Made by a program: the position numbers and the translations under genes
The notes under the pieces: generated by a model
What the model was told of the DNA's origin: nothing
Seen by the model: only the letters and a program-made list of their open reading frames with translations
Database searches by the model: none
DNA from: Thiomicrorhabdus sp.
GTDB lineage: Bacteria; Pseudomonadota; Gammaproteobacteria; Thiomicrospirales; Thiomicrospiraceae
Length of the DNA: 51,276 bases
Direction: 5' to 3'
Assembly: GCA_015487015.1 (NCBI GenBank)
Contig: WFQP01000033.1
Location: forward strand, 1 to 51,276
Shown here: one piece after another, positions 36,578 to 45,186 of the stretch
How the letters are laid out: each line of letters opens with the position of its first letter
Numbering within the stretch: the first letter of the stretch is position 1

Positions 36578-39500
36578 GTGATTATTAAGCATACCCATCA
36601 CTCATTACAGATTATTTTTGCTGTATTAATTGGTTATTTATTGATAACGAAACTATTTATTTCGTGGGTTCAGTATGCGCCAGACTCTTTTATCGAAAGT
36701 GTCGAGTGGGCAACGGACAGTGATATCTCATTCGATAAGATTGAGATACAACAAGGTTGGTTGGGATTTCAGTTCCAGACTCAAAATCTTACTGTAAAAG
36801 ATGCTAAGTTTGATTTGAGTATTCAGCAGTTAGATATGGATATAAACCTGTTTTCTATGTTGATACCCAAATTGAAATATGGAGAGTACTTAATTGTAAA
36901 ACAGGCTGTATATCAGCAAAAAGAGGCCATAAAAACGGTTCATGATTTTGAAAAAGGGCTATCAGCCGACCACATTGAAAAATTAACGGAAATTAATTTA
37001 GACATCAGTCAGCTTTGGCAGCGGGTAAAGGTGTCGGATGTTGTATTTAAAGCACTGTTTGACCCTGATTTAACGGTTCACCTTTATGACTACCAATCCC
37101 TTTCGGGGTCTCTGCTGAACGTGGTTTCTGAGTTTGGTGTAGCGTATAAAAAAAGCCTAAATTTTGAACGGTTTGGCTTTAAATCCAGTTTTGAAACGAA
37201 TATTTTGGGGAAGGTGATAGAGGGTGAATTGAACCTATTCTCTCTTTATCCATTAAGGGTTGAGGCTTTAGCACAGCTGTGGCCTTTGGCATTGAAAGAG
37301 AAGTTACCAAAAGGTGAGTTACTATTTGATTTGCAGGCACAGATTTTTCAGTCAAAAATATCTCAGTTAACGCTTAATCTAAATGCGCAATCACTTAAGT
37401 GGGCACAAAAAAATTCAACGCTGCCTCAGCACTTAGGGGTGGAGCTTATTTGGGAGTCAACGTTACAAAATAGCCAATCCAACTTTATGGATTGGACATT
37501 TAGGCTATCAAAAATACAGCTAGAGAATCAATACATCCAAAATATTTCTCCAATAGAGCTGGGATTTGAAGAGAATCAAATTTTAACATTTCGTTCGGAT
37601 TATTTTGATATTGAACCGCTTAAGGTCATTGTTCAGTCATTAGTGACCAATTCACATATTTCAGCACTGTTTGATAAAACCTCTGGGTTAGCAATTGAAA
37701 GCCTACAGGGGCAGTTTAATTGGAAATCCTTTCAGTTACCCAAACTTGAGATGACCATTAAGAAATTAATGTTGCCTGCCACCGATTATCCAGGGATTGC
37801 ACTGCATGATTTAACGTTATTAAAAAATAAAAATAAATTTATTTTAACCACCGATCAACCGATGGTTTTATCAGGTTTGAACCTTCCTAAGAGGGGGGTA
37901 AAAATTGAATTGCCCAATAATATTTATCTAAAACACTCCATCTCTGAAGGGGCTTGGGTCTTGACCCCTCTACACTTTACGATTGATAAGATGCCGGTTA
38001 CCTTAACCGCAACAGGAAGCACAGAGGGGAATGTTGATGCTAACTTGTTAATTGAAGTGGGTACGATGCAAACCTTAAAGCAGTATTTACCCTATGAACT
38101 GTTTTCGCCTGAACTTCAGGCTTGGTTAAACATGGCCTTAGTCGAAGGTAAAAATATTAATGGGCGGGTACAGTTAAAAGGGGCGTTAAAAGATTTTCCA
38201 TTTCAGGATGGCTCAGGAACTTTTAAAGTGAAGGCCTCGGTAGAAAATGCATTTATAAAATTTGATTCGGATTGGCCTATGCTGGAGGACTTTACTGGCC
38301 AAATTGAATTTACCCCCTATCAACTGAAAGTCACCTCTCCTCGTATTTATGTGGGTGAGGGGGCTTATGCTCAAGAGGTTGAGGTGGTGATCGACCATCT
38401 AGACCAAGAGAACATTGCATTGGTGTTTAAGGGCCATGTACAAACGCAGTTGAATCGAGGCATCTCATATTTAACGAGCTCTCCTTTGGCGGGCTTATTA
38501 GGCTTGGAAGGGTTTATAGAGAATACCAAGTTTGGAGGGAACATCGATGTGACGCTCGACCAAGTTTGGATTCCGCTTTCGGGCTACTCTAATCAAGCCG
38601 AAACGGTTTCAGGTCAGGTTACCTTTAAAAATGCGACGATGACGCTTTTTGATTCGATTCCGATTGAACAAATAAAAGGTACTTTGGCCTTTACTGAAAA
38701 AGGGGTAACGGCTAATAAACTGACTGCAAAGGCTTTTTCTCATAACAGCCGCTTCTCAGTCAAGACGCTACCCAAAAATGAGACGATTTTTATACAGGGT
38801 GAAGGTCGGTTGTTATCCGCTAAAAATCCTTTTTTTGACTCATCGATTCCTTGGAATTTGCGGGTTGATATTCCGTTGAATTCGAAAAACAGTTCTGATG
38901 TGGACATTCAAGTAGAGGTTCCTTTTGCGAAGGTAAACAGTCTTTTACCTGCGCCTTTTAATGCCCGTGCGCTTAAGGACAAAGCTCTAAAAGTAAACAT
39001 TGATGTCGCAAAAAAGTCGTTGTCTATGAATGTGGATTTGCCTGAGTTACTGGCTGCAAAAGGGTACTGGAAAGAGATAAAGTCGCAGTATCAAGTGCAG
39101 CAAGTCGAAGTGTTATTGGGAGAAGAGGCTAAGCGTGGGTTTGCATCAGATAAACAACTCCACTCTTATATTCGAGGTGATTTAGGGGGGGTAAATTTAG
39201 ATGATTGGATGAACACAGTTCCTAATTTAGGGCTGGATAGTATTTGGGATAAAGGGTCTTCAAGCTTAGATTGGATGCCCTCATGGATTACTGTGGACTC
39301 TTTAATGTTTCGAGAGCATGCGTATCCAAATGTTCGTATGGAATGGTTAAAGCGTAATTTAAAAACGGTATTGCAAATCAAAAGTTCAGATGTATTGGCT
39401 AATGTTGTGATTAAGCCTCATTCACCGATTGAGATGAGTGTTGAACGTTTAAGGCTTCATGCACTTGATACGACGGTAGCTGAAAGCAAAAAAAATCAAA

Positions 39501-40405
39501 CCTTATGTCAGTCAGGGTCTAAATCAACATTTTTGTGGCCAGAAGTACTTTTTACAGGAAAACAGATTGAACTCAGTGGTTATTTAGTGGATTCATTGCA
39601 ATTTCATTTAATGGATAGTTCATCGCGTTTAACTATTTCAGATTTAAACGGTGCGTTTGGTAAGGGGGCGGGCACTTTAACAGGGCAATATTTATTTGAT
39701 AAAGGGAGTAATAAAAGTACGTTATCTCTAGCGCTTCGCTCTAAAAAAGTAGAAGAGTTACTCCGCTTTATTCAGCTTAAGCAGGGCTTTACGGGTAAAA
39801 AAGCTAAAGTGGATACCACGCTTTCTTGGACGGGTGCGTTGGAGTGTTTTTCAAGTAAAGCCGCGATAGGTCAAGTTAACTTTGAGTTAGAAGAGGGCAT
39901 GATTGAGGACATTGAACCAGGCTTTGCACGATTGATTGGTTTATTAAGTGTGGAGTCTTTAGCAAGGCGTTTAAAACTCGACTTAAAGGATGTCACCAAT
40001 AAAGGCATGGTGTACGATCAAATTAAAGGACAAGCACAGCTTAAATCGGGAGTTTTACAGTTGGATTCCTTTGGTTTAAAAGCACCCTCAGCGAGTGTGG
40101 CTCTATTTGGACAAGTGGATCTTTTAAAAGAGACCTTTAAATTAAAAGCGTATGTGACGCCTACCATTGGTGCTGCCATTCCAACTATTGCCGCGCTTGC
40201 GGGCTATGCCAATCCATTGGCGGCTTTGGCTGTTTATTCGGTAATGAAGGTGCTGCCAGGGGTAAATGAGAATTTGGTAACGTTTCGGTATAACGTGACA
40301 GGGCCTTGGGAAAATCCTAAGGTATCAGAGCTCAAAAGCAATCTTAAGAAAAAAAGCCAACCTCTGTTTGAGGTGGAAGACAGTATTTTAGATACGCAGC
40401 AGTAA
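36578..40405 (+). CDS. yhdP: YhdP-type AsmA-like protein (DUF3971)
   Basis: A 1275-residue protein with one N-terminal membrane helix (about 10-30) and a very long beta-rich periplasmic region, ending in an AsmA-like C-terminal domain near 1110-1240 (LIGLLSVESLARRLKLDLKDV, AYVTPTIGAAIPTIAALAGY). YhdP, with TamB and YdbH, forms bridge-like tubes that carry phospholipid to the outer membrane. The start is GTG at 36578. It follows rng by 23 bases, a conserved rng-yhdP pair. With Mla it gives both directions of phospholipid traffic in this window. Confidence 0.9.
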   Translation: MIIKHTHHSLQIIFAVLIGYLLITKLFISWVQYAPDSFIESVEWATDSDISFDKIEIQQGWLGFQFQTQNLTVKDAKFDLSIQQLDMDINLFSMLIPKLKYGEYLIVKQAVYQQKEAIKTVHDFEKGLSADHIEKLTEINLDISQLWQRVKVSDVVFKALFDPDLTVHLYDYQSLSGSLLNVVSEFGVAYKKSLNFERFGFKSSFETNILGKVIEGELNLFSLYPLRVEALAQLWPLALKEKLPKGELLFDLQAQIFQSKISQLTLNLNAQSLKWAQKNSTLPQHLGVELIWESTLQNSQSNFMDWTFRLSKIQLENQYIQNISPIELGFEENQILTFRSDYFDIEPLKVIVQSLVTNSHISALFDKTSGLAIESLQGQFNWKSFQLPKLEMTIKKLMLPATDYPGIALHDLTLLKNKNKFILTTDQPMVLSGLNLPKRGVKIELPNNIYLKHSISEGAWVLTPLHFTIDKMPVTLTATGSTEGNVDANLLIEVGTMQTLKQYLPYELFSPELQAWLNMALVEGKNINGRVQLKGALKDFPFQDGSGTFKVKASVENAFIKFDSDWPMLEDFTGQIEFTPYQLKVTSPRIYVGEGAYAQEVEVVIDHLDQENIALVFKGHVQTQLNRGISYLTSSPLAGLLGLEGFIENTKFGGNIDVTLDQVWIPLSGYSNQAETVSGQVTFKNATMTLFDSIPIEQIKGTLAFTEKGVTANKLTAKAFSHNSRFSVKTLPKNETIFIQGEGRLLSAKNPFFDSSIPWNLRVDIPLNSKNSSDVDIQVEVPFAKVNSLLPAPFNARALKDKALKVNIDVAKKSLSMNVDLPELLAAKGYWKEIKSQYQVQQVEVLLGEEAKRGFASDKQLHSYIRGDLGGVNLDDWMNTVPNLGLDSIWDKGSSSLDWMPSWITVDSLMFREHAYPNVRMEWLKRNLKTVLQIKSSDVLANVVIKPHSPIEMSVERLRLHALDTTVAESKKNQTLCQSGSKSTFLWPEVLFTGKQIELSGYLVDSLQFHLMDSSSRLTISDLNGAFGKGAGTLTGQYLFDKGSNKSTLSLALRSKKVEELLRFIQLKQGFTGKKAKVDTTLSWTGALECFSSKAAIGQVNFELEEGMIEDIEPGFARLIGLLSVESLARRLKLDLKDVTNKGMVYDQIKGQAQLKSGVLQLDSFGLKAPSASVALFGQVDLLKETFKLKAYVTPTIGAAIPTIAALAGYANPLAALAVYSVMKVLPGVNENLVTFRYNVTGPWENPKVSELKSNLKKKSQPLFEVEDSILDTQQ
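39185..39199 (+). repeat. G-tract/AT motif copy 14 (G7, in yhdP)
   Basis: G7 at 39185-39191 followed by TAAATTTA. Encodes Leu-Gly-Gly-Val-Asn. A G6 copy with the same context (TAAAAATT) is at 37893-37898 in the same gene, encoding Arg-Gly-Val-Lys-Ile. Confidence 0.75.
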
Positions 40406-40430
40406 AGAGTGTTTGATGAAGGCTTCTAAA

Positions 40431-41036
40431 TTACACCTCTAATGTTTTATCCTCTCCTTTCTCAATATACTCAGGGCTATCAGGATCTATTTCCGGATAG
40501 GTGAGATACCAGATGGCGGTAAACTTTTCAGAATCGAGTTTTTTTTGCAGTAATAAAATAGCTTGAACATATTGTTCTATGTAAATGTAATTGCCTTTAC
40601 GAACCGATTGCCATAAGTGGCGGTATTTTTCAGGTAAAAAAGCTTTAAAGTGTGGCAGCAGTCCAAATCCTTCTTCAATATTGGCAATACGTTGCATCAC
40701 CTCTTGCCTTGCAGCAATGGTGTAAATTTGTTGTTGATTATCAAAGAGCTTGCCCACCCAAAAGAGAAGTGCTGCCGTAATTAGAAAGCTGATAATGGGG
40801 CTGTCAAAGAGGAATGCTCCTAAGAGAGTAAATACCGCCAGTAGTGTCGCACTGACAGGAAGGGTTAAAATAGAGACCCAAACTTTATTGCCTTTTAATT
40901 GGTCGGCAATGGTTTTGATGTCAAAATCCTTGGGGTCTATTTGGTGAAGGCGCGTTAACATCTCTTGTGGTGAAGGAATGCGCTCCGTTTGAGCTTCATT
41001 TTGTTCTGATAAATGAGGGGTTTCTAATGCACTCAT
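40431..41036 (-). CDS. unrecognised membrane protein, 201 residues
   Basis: I do not recognise the family. The N-terminal ~55 residues are hydrophilic and Pro/Gln-rich, two adjacent membrane helices follow (about 54-76 and 79-96), and the C-terminal half is charged and probably cytoplasmic. The start ATG overlaps the apaH stop by four bases, so it is translated with apaH. It ends 25 bases from the convergent yhdP. No cysteine or obvious catalytic motif is seen. It may be lineage-specific. Confidence 0.7.
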   Translation of the reverse strand: MSALETPHLSEQNEAQTERIPSPQEMLTRLHQIDPKDFDIKTIADQLKGNKVWVSILTLPVSATLLAVFTLLGAFLFDSPIISFLITAALLFWVGKLFDNQQQIYTIAARQEVMQRIANIEEGFGLLPHFKAFLPEKYRHLWQSVRKGNYIYIEQYVQAILLLQKKLDSEKFTAIWYLTYPEIDPDSPEYIEKGEDKTLEV

Positions 41037-41902
41037 GATTTTTTAGACCTTTTTTTAGGTTGGCATTGCTGGCTGCATTTTATAGTTAAACGTTGCTTGG
41101 TTTCGAGGGCATAGGCGGTTAATTTCCCCCCCCATAAACAGCCCGTATCGGTTGAGTGAACTTGGTAGGCATCAATCTCACCCAGTGTCGACCAGTGCCC
41201 AAAAAAGATTTCATACGCTTTATTTTTTCGATTTGAAAATACAAACCAAGGTTCATAAGGAAAGGCTTCTTGGCGCTTTTGATCACTTTCAGGTGCCGAC
41301 TTTAATGAAAATTCGAGAGCTCCATTGGCATCACAATAGCGCATTCTTGTGAATGCATTCAAAATATAGCGTGCTCTATCCCAACCTGAAAGTGTCTCTT
41401 GCCACTCATTGGGTTGATTACCAAACAGATGGTTGACCAGTGCGTTTTTCCAGTCCTCACTTTGTAAAAGGGTCTCGACCTCTTTGGCATACCCCTGAGC
41501 TGCCTTAATGCTCCATTGAGGTGGAATGCCTGCATGTACCATGACGGTATTGTAAACAGGGTGCTTGACCATTAAGGGTTGTTTTCTTAGCCAGTCAATG
41601 AGTTCTTCGGCTTCTTCGGATTGCAATATCTCTTGGAGAGTATCGGACTTTGAGAGAAATTTGTCAAAGCCTGCGTAAGCGGCTAATAGATGTAGGTCAT
41701 GATTGCCTAAGACGATTTTGGCTTGACCCTGTTGTTCGAGTTGTTTCACAAAGTGTAAGCACTCTAATGATTTGGGACCTCGATTGACAATGTCCCCAGC
41801 AAACCACAAAAAATCCTGCTTGGGTTGATAGTCAATGTGTTTTAACAGGGCTTGAAGTTCATCGTAACAGCCTTGTAAATCGCCAATCACATAGGTAGTC
41901 AT
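41033..41902 (-). CDS. apaH: symmetrical diadenosine-tetraphosphatase ApaH
   Basis: Hydrolyses Ap4A to two ADP and removes Np4 caps from RNA. The 289 residues have metallophosphatase motifs YVIGDLQGCYDEL, FAGDIVNRGPKS, LGNHDLH and MVHAGIPPQW, and the C-terminal TGCLWGGKLTAY. The G8 tract encodes Trp-Gly-Gly-Lys in that conserved end. It is in the lptD-surA-pdxA-rsmA-apaH operon order seen in Escherichia coli (apaG is missing between rsmA and apaH). Confidence 0.95.
   Translation of the reverse strand: MTTYVIGDLQGCYDELQALLKHIDYQPKQDFLWFAGDIVNRGPKSLECLHFVKQLEQQGQAKIVLGNHDLHLLAAYAGFDKFLSKSDTLQEILQSEEAEELIDWLRKQPLMVKHPVYNTVMVHAGIPPQWSIKAAQGYAKEVETLLQSEDWKNALVNHLFGNQPNEWQETLSGWDRARYILNAFTRMRYCDANGALEFSLKSAPESDQKRQEAFPYEPWFVFSNRKNKAYEIFFGHWSTLGEIDAYQVHSTDTGCLWGGKLTAYALETKQRLTIKCSQQCQPKKRSKKS
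41119..41133 (-). repeat. G-tract/AT motif copy 15 (G8, in apaH)
   Basis: C8 at 41126-41133 preceded by TTAATTT; minus strand, which is the apaH sense strand, reads G8 then AAATTAA. Encodes Trp-Gly-Gly-Lys-Leu. Confidence 0.75.
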
Positions 41903-41930
41903 TGTGTTTAACGCCTCAGTAAGAGTGAAG

Positions 41931-42782
41931 TTAAGAAGAGAATTTTCCGTGTTGAAAATAGAGGTTTGCCAGCTTCACAAAGCCTTCAACAGGAATGGTT
42001 TCTGCGCGGGTAGCTGGCTCAAGATCACAAGCTTCAATTTGTTCGACACTTAACCAACCTTTGAGGTTATTGCGAAGTGTTTTACGTTTTTGGCTAAACG
42101 ATTGCCTTACGATATCACGAAAGGCTTTGTCATCGTCGGCCACAAAAGGGAGCGTTGCGTGTGGAATTAAACGCACAATCGCAGACTCTACTTTAGGGGG
42201 GGGGGTAAAATTTTCTGGGCCAACGGTAAACAGCGATTCAGTTTGGCAGCTGTATTGCAACATCACACTTAAACGTCCGTAGGCTTTAATACCGGGCTGT
42301 GCTGTAATGCGATCCACCACCTCTTTTTGCAGCATAAAATGCATATCTTGAATACAGTGTGCGTAGGTCAGTAGGTGGAACATGAGTGGGCTTGAGATAT
42401 TGTAAGGTAGGTTACCTACGATTCTCAACGACTGTTTGTCGTTAGACTCGGTCTTTGAGAGCAGTGTACCGTAGTCAAATTTGAGTGCATCGGTGTGGTG
42501 TAGATTAAAAGCCGGTTTGGTTGCAAACTGAATTTTTAGAGGCGCAATTAGATCGTTATCAATCTCGATGATGTCTAGTTTTTTAACACGCTCAATTAGA
42601 GGGCGAGTTAAGGCGGCTTCACCCGGGCCAATCTCGACCATATGATCGTTTTCTTGGGGACGAATTGAGGCCACAATTTGATCAATGATTCGACCGTTGT
42701 TTAAAAAGTTTTGTCCAAACTGTTTTTTATGTTTATGAGTGCTTGGACGTCCTGAAGCATGTTTTGCTGTATATTTTGCCAT
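41931..42782 (-). CDS. rsmA: 16S rRNA dimethyladenosine transferase RsmA
   Basis: Dimethylates A1518 and A1519 of 16S rRNA late in 30S assembly; loss gives kasugamycin resistance. The 283 residues contain KKQFGQNFLNN, SAM-binding EIGPGEAALT, NLPYNISSPL and the conserved FTPPPKVESA. The last is encoded by the window's G10 tract (antisense). An N-terminal extension of about ten residues precedes the usual start. pdxA ends 12 bases upstream. Confidence 0.96.
   Translation of the reverse strand: MAKYTAKHASGRPSTHKHKKQFGQNFLNNGRIIDQIVASIRPQENDHMVEIGPGEAALTRPLIERVKKLDIIEIDNDLIAPLKIQFATKPAFNLHHTDALKFDYGTLLSKTESNDKQSLRIVGNLPYNISSPLMFHLLTYAHCIQDMHFMLQKEVVDRITAQPGIKAYGRLSVMLQYSCQTESLFTVGPENFTPPPKVESAIVRLIPHATLPFVADDDKAFRDIVRQSFSQKRKTLRNNLKGWLSVEQIEACDLEPATRAETIPVEGFVKLANLYFQHGKFSS
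42196..42214 (+). repeat. G-tract/AT motif copy 16 (G10, in rsmA)
   Basis: G10 at 42196-42205 followed by TAAAATTTT. Antisense to rsmA, where it encodes the conserved Asn-Phe-Thr-Pro-Pro-Pro-Lys. Confidence 0.8.
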
Positions 42783-42793
42783 TCAGTGGTTCT

Positions 42794-43822
42794 CTAAGAG
42801 CTAGGAGGGGAGTAAGGGGGGGGTTGCGTCATTTCTTGTGCCACGCTTAGGGCGTATCGAAAACTTTGTGCATCGGCTTGACCCGTGCCAGCAAGCGATA
42901 AGGCGGTGCCATGATCGACTGAGGTGCGAACAAAAGGCAACCCTAATGTAACATTAACGGCATTACCAAAGCCCATGTGTTTTAAAACGGGTAAACCTTG
43001 ATCGTGATACATCGCCAGCACGGCATCGGCTCGCTTTAAATAGTTGGGGGTAAAAAGTGTGTCGGCAGGAAGAGGGCCTTCTAACGTCATGTTTGGTTTG
43101 AGTGTTTCCAATACTGGGCAAATTACATCAATCTCCTCTCGCCCCATGTGACCATCTTCTCCCGCATGGGGGTTTAAGCCTGCAACCAATATGGTTGGGT
43201 CTTTAATGCCAAACTGGTGTGTTAAGGCGTGATGCGTAATGTGCAAAACGTCGGTTAACAGGGTTGGTGTAATGGCTTTCGGCACATCCAATAGTGGCAG
43301 GTGTGTGGTCACCAGTGCCACTCTTAAGCCGGGGGTCGCCAGCATCATGACCACTTGTTGTGTGTGACTCTCCTCAGCCAACAGTTCGGTATGCCCTGTA
43401 AAAGGTAGGCCTGATTCGTTAATAATACCTTTATGAATTGGGCCAGTAATCATGGCAGAAAATTCATGGTTTAAACAGCCTTGAATGGCGGTTTTTAACA
43501 TGGTAATTACATAGTCCGCATTCTCTACACTGAGTTGACCTGCTTGAACGGGCACAGCTGTGTCAATGTGCAGTAAGGTAATTTGACCTTTTTGGCTTGG
43601 CTCGGGTGGTTGATTGGCTTGATACGTTTTAAAAGAGATCGATAATCCGAGCATCTTGGCGCGTTGAGTTAACAGGGCTTGGTCGGCGATAACCACCAGT
43701 TCCATCGGCCAATCGGATTGTGCCAGTTGTAAAACAAGGTCTGGACCAATTCCAGCGGGTTCACCCGATGTGATAACAAATCGTTGAATGATTACTGGTT
43801 GAGGAGGTGTGTGGTGTGTCAT
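42794..43822 (-). CDS. pdxA: 4-hydroxythreonine-4-phosphate dehydrogenase PdxA
   Basis: Third step of the DXP-dependent pyridoxal 5'-phosphate pathway. The 342 residues begin after a short tail with [15 protein letters not shown] and include [35 protein letters not shown] and [21 protein letters not shown] (metal-binding His). The C-terminal tail ends [11 protein letters not shown], a non-conserved Pro-rich end created by the G8 run. Start ATG has no strong SD. Confidence 0.95.
   Translation of the reverse strand: MTHHTPPQPVIIQRFVITSGEPAGIGPDLVLQLAQSDWPMELVVIADQALLTQRAKMLGLSISFKTYQANQPPEPSQKGQITLLHIDTAVPVQAGQLSVENADYVITMLKTAIQGCLNHEFSAMITGPIHKGIINESGLPFTGHTELLAEESHTQQVVMMLATPGLRVALVTTHLPLLDVPKAITPTLLTDVLHITHHALTHQFGIKDPTILVAGLNPHAGEDGHMGREEIDVICPVLETLKPNMTLEGPLPADTLFTPNYLKRADAVLAMYHDQGLPVLKHMGFGNAVNVTLGLPFVRTSVDHGTALSLAGTGQADAQSFRYALSVAQEMTQPPPYSPPSS
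42816..42823 (+). repeat. G8 run in pdxA tail (no AT flank)
   Basis: G8 at 42816-42823 followed by TTGCGTC. It lacks the A/T-rich flank, so it is a weak member of the family. It encodes Gln-Pro-Pro-Pro in the pdxA tail. Confidence 0.45.
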
Positions 43823-43833
43823 ATTAAGCCCGT

Positions 43834-45153
43834 TTATTCGTAATCATTGAGCTTAATTTCAATAAAGGCTTCATCTTTTAGACGCTGTAACCAGCGCTCA
43901 AACATCTCGCTGGCTTTACGCATACGAATTTCTTGCATCGCTTGTTGTTGTAAGTTTTCTGAGTTAAGCGGTGTATTTTTGATCGCCTCTAAAAACAGAA
44001 CCATCCAGCCTTGTTGTGTCGGAAGGGGTTCAAGGGCTTGGTTAGGCTGTAAGGTTTGCACTTTTTCTTGCAAAGCTTTGGGCAACTCCTTGAGTAAGCG
44101 CCAGCCTAAATCACTTTGTTGGTTTACCTCTTTAGGAATTTCAGGAAAGTGTGCCTTAAGCGCATTAAAGTCGTCGATGCTATGCAGTGAGGTAACCAGT
44201 TTAGATAGTTCTTTAGGTTTTTCTTGTTGCAGAGCGTTGTCACTGGGCAAAATAAAGCGGTGAAGGTGGTACGTTTGGGTACTGTTTGATGCGCCAGTCT
44301 CTTTTTTATCAATCAGTTTGACAATATGAAACCCGTTGGGACTTTGAATGACAGGGCTGATGTCACCCGGGGAAAGCCCCGCAATAGCTTCATTAAAAAA
44401 TGAAGGGATCTCGGAGGGCTTTAACCATCCTAGTTCGCCGCCTTTTAAGGCGTTGTTTCCATCTGAGTATTGAACGGCTAATTGGCGAAAGTCTTCCCCT
44501 GCTTCTAGGCGTTGATGAATTTGTTGTGCTTTCTCTAAGGCTGTTTGACGTTGTTGTGGCGTGGGTGAATTGGGTAGTTCAATTAATATATGTCCAAGCT
44601 GTAAGGACTCCTGAATGTTTTTAAGTGCTTGGCGGTTGATAAGGTTTTTAATTTCAGACTCTGATACCTGTGTTTGGCTCAGAATTTCGGCCTCACGTAC
44701 TTTTTGAATGGTGGCTTGGGTTTTAATTTGGTTACGTAACGCATTAAACCCATTTGGGTTTTCAAGGTTTAAACGTTTTCTAAGGGCGATTACACTCATA
44801 TCATTTTGTGTAGCAATTTTTTCAAGTTGTTCTGTGATCTGTTCATCAGAAATTTCAATGCCAAGCTGCTTCGCGCGTTCCAGTTGCAGTTTTTCTAAAA
44901 TAAGTGAATCCAATACTTTTTGTTGCAAAATATCGGCACTGGGCATTGGGATTCCCTGACTGGCCAACGCTTGCTGTTGAGAAAGCATGTGTTCATTCAA
45001 TTCACTTTTTAAAATAACGTCATTGTTGACTACGGCCACGATGCGATCAATTAAGGTATCGGCTTGTACGGCGAGCGGCCATGAGAACATGAAAAAACAT
45101 GCGAAGAGTAGTTTGGATAAAAGCTGTTTCATAGTCTGTGTCATCGTATTCAT
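43834..45153 (-). CDS. surA: periplasmic chaperone / peptidylprolyl isomerase SurA
   Basis: Chaperone of outer-membrane beta-barrels, including LptD encoded just upstream. The 439 residues have a signal peptide (ending near VQA-DT), the SurA N-domain ([20 protein letters not shown]), and parvulin domain 1 ([36 protein letters not shown]). The second parvulin region is present but divergent. The start may instead be the Met at 45132. Thirty-three bases separate it from lptD. Confidence 0.93.
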   Translation of the reverse strand: MNTMTQTMKQLLSKLLFACFFMFSWPLAVQADTLIDRIVAVVNNDVILKSELNEHMLSQQQALASQGIPMPSADILQQKVLDSLILEKLQLERAKQLGIEISDEQITEQLEKIATQNDMSVIALRKRLNLENPNGFNALRNQIKTQATIQKVREAEILSQTQVSESEIKNLINRQALKNIQESLQLGHILIELPNSPTPQQRQTALEKAQQIHQRLEAGEDFRQLAVQYSDGNNALKGGELGWLKPSEIPSFFNEAIAGLSPGDISPVIQSPNGFHIVKLIDKKETGASNSTQTYHLHRFILPSDNALQQEKPKELSKLVTSLHSIDDFNALKAHFPEIPKEVNQQSDLGWRLLKELPKALQEKVQTLQPNQALEPLPTQQGWMVLFLEAIKNTPLNSENLQQQAMQEIRMRKASEMFERWLQRLKDEAFIEIKLNDYE

Positions 45154-45186
45154 TTTTTAATCGTATGCCTGTTTGAACCGTATTTT

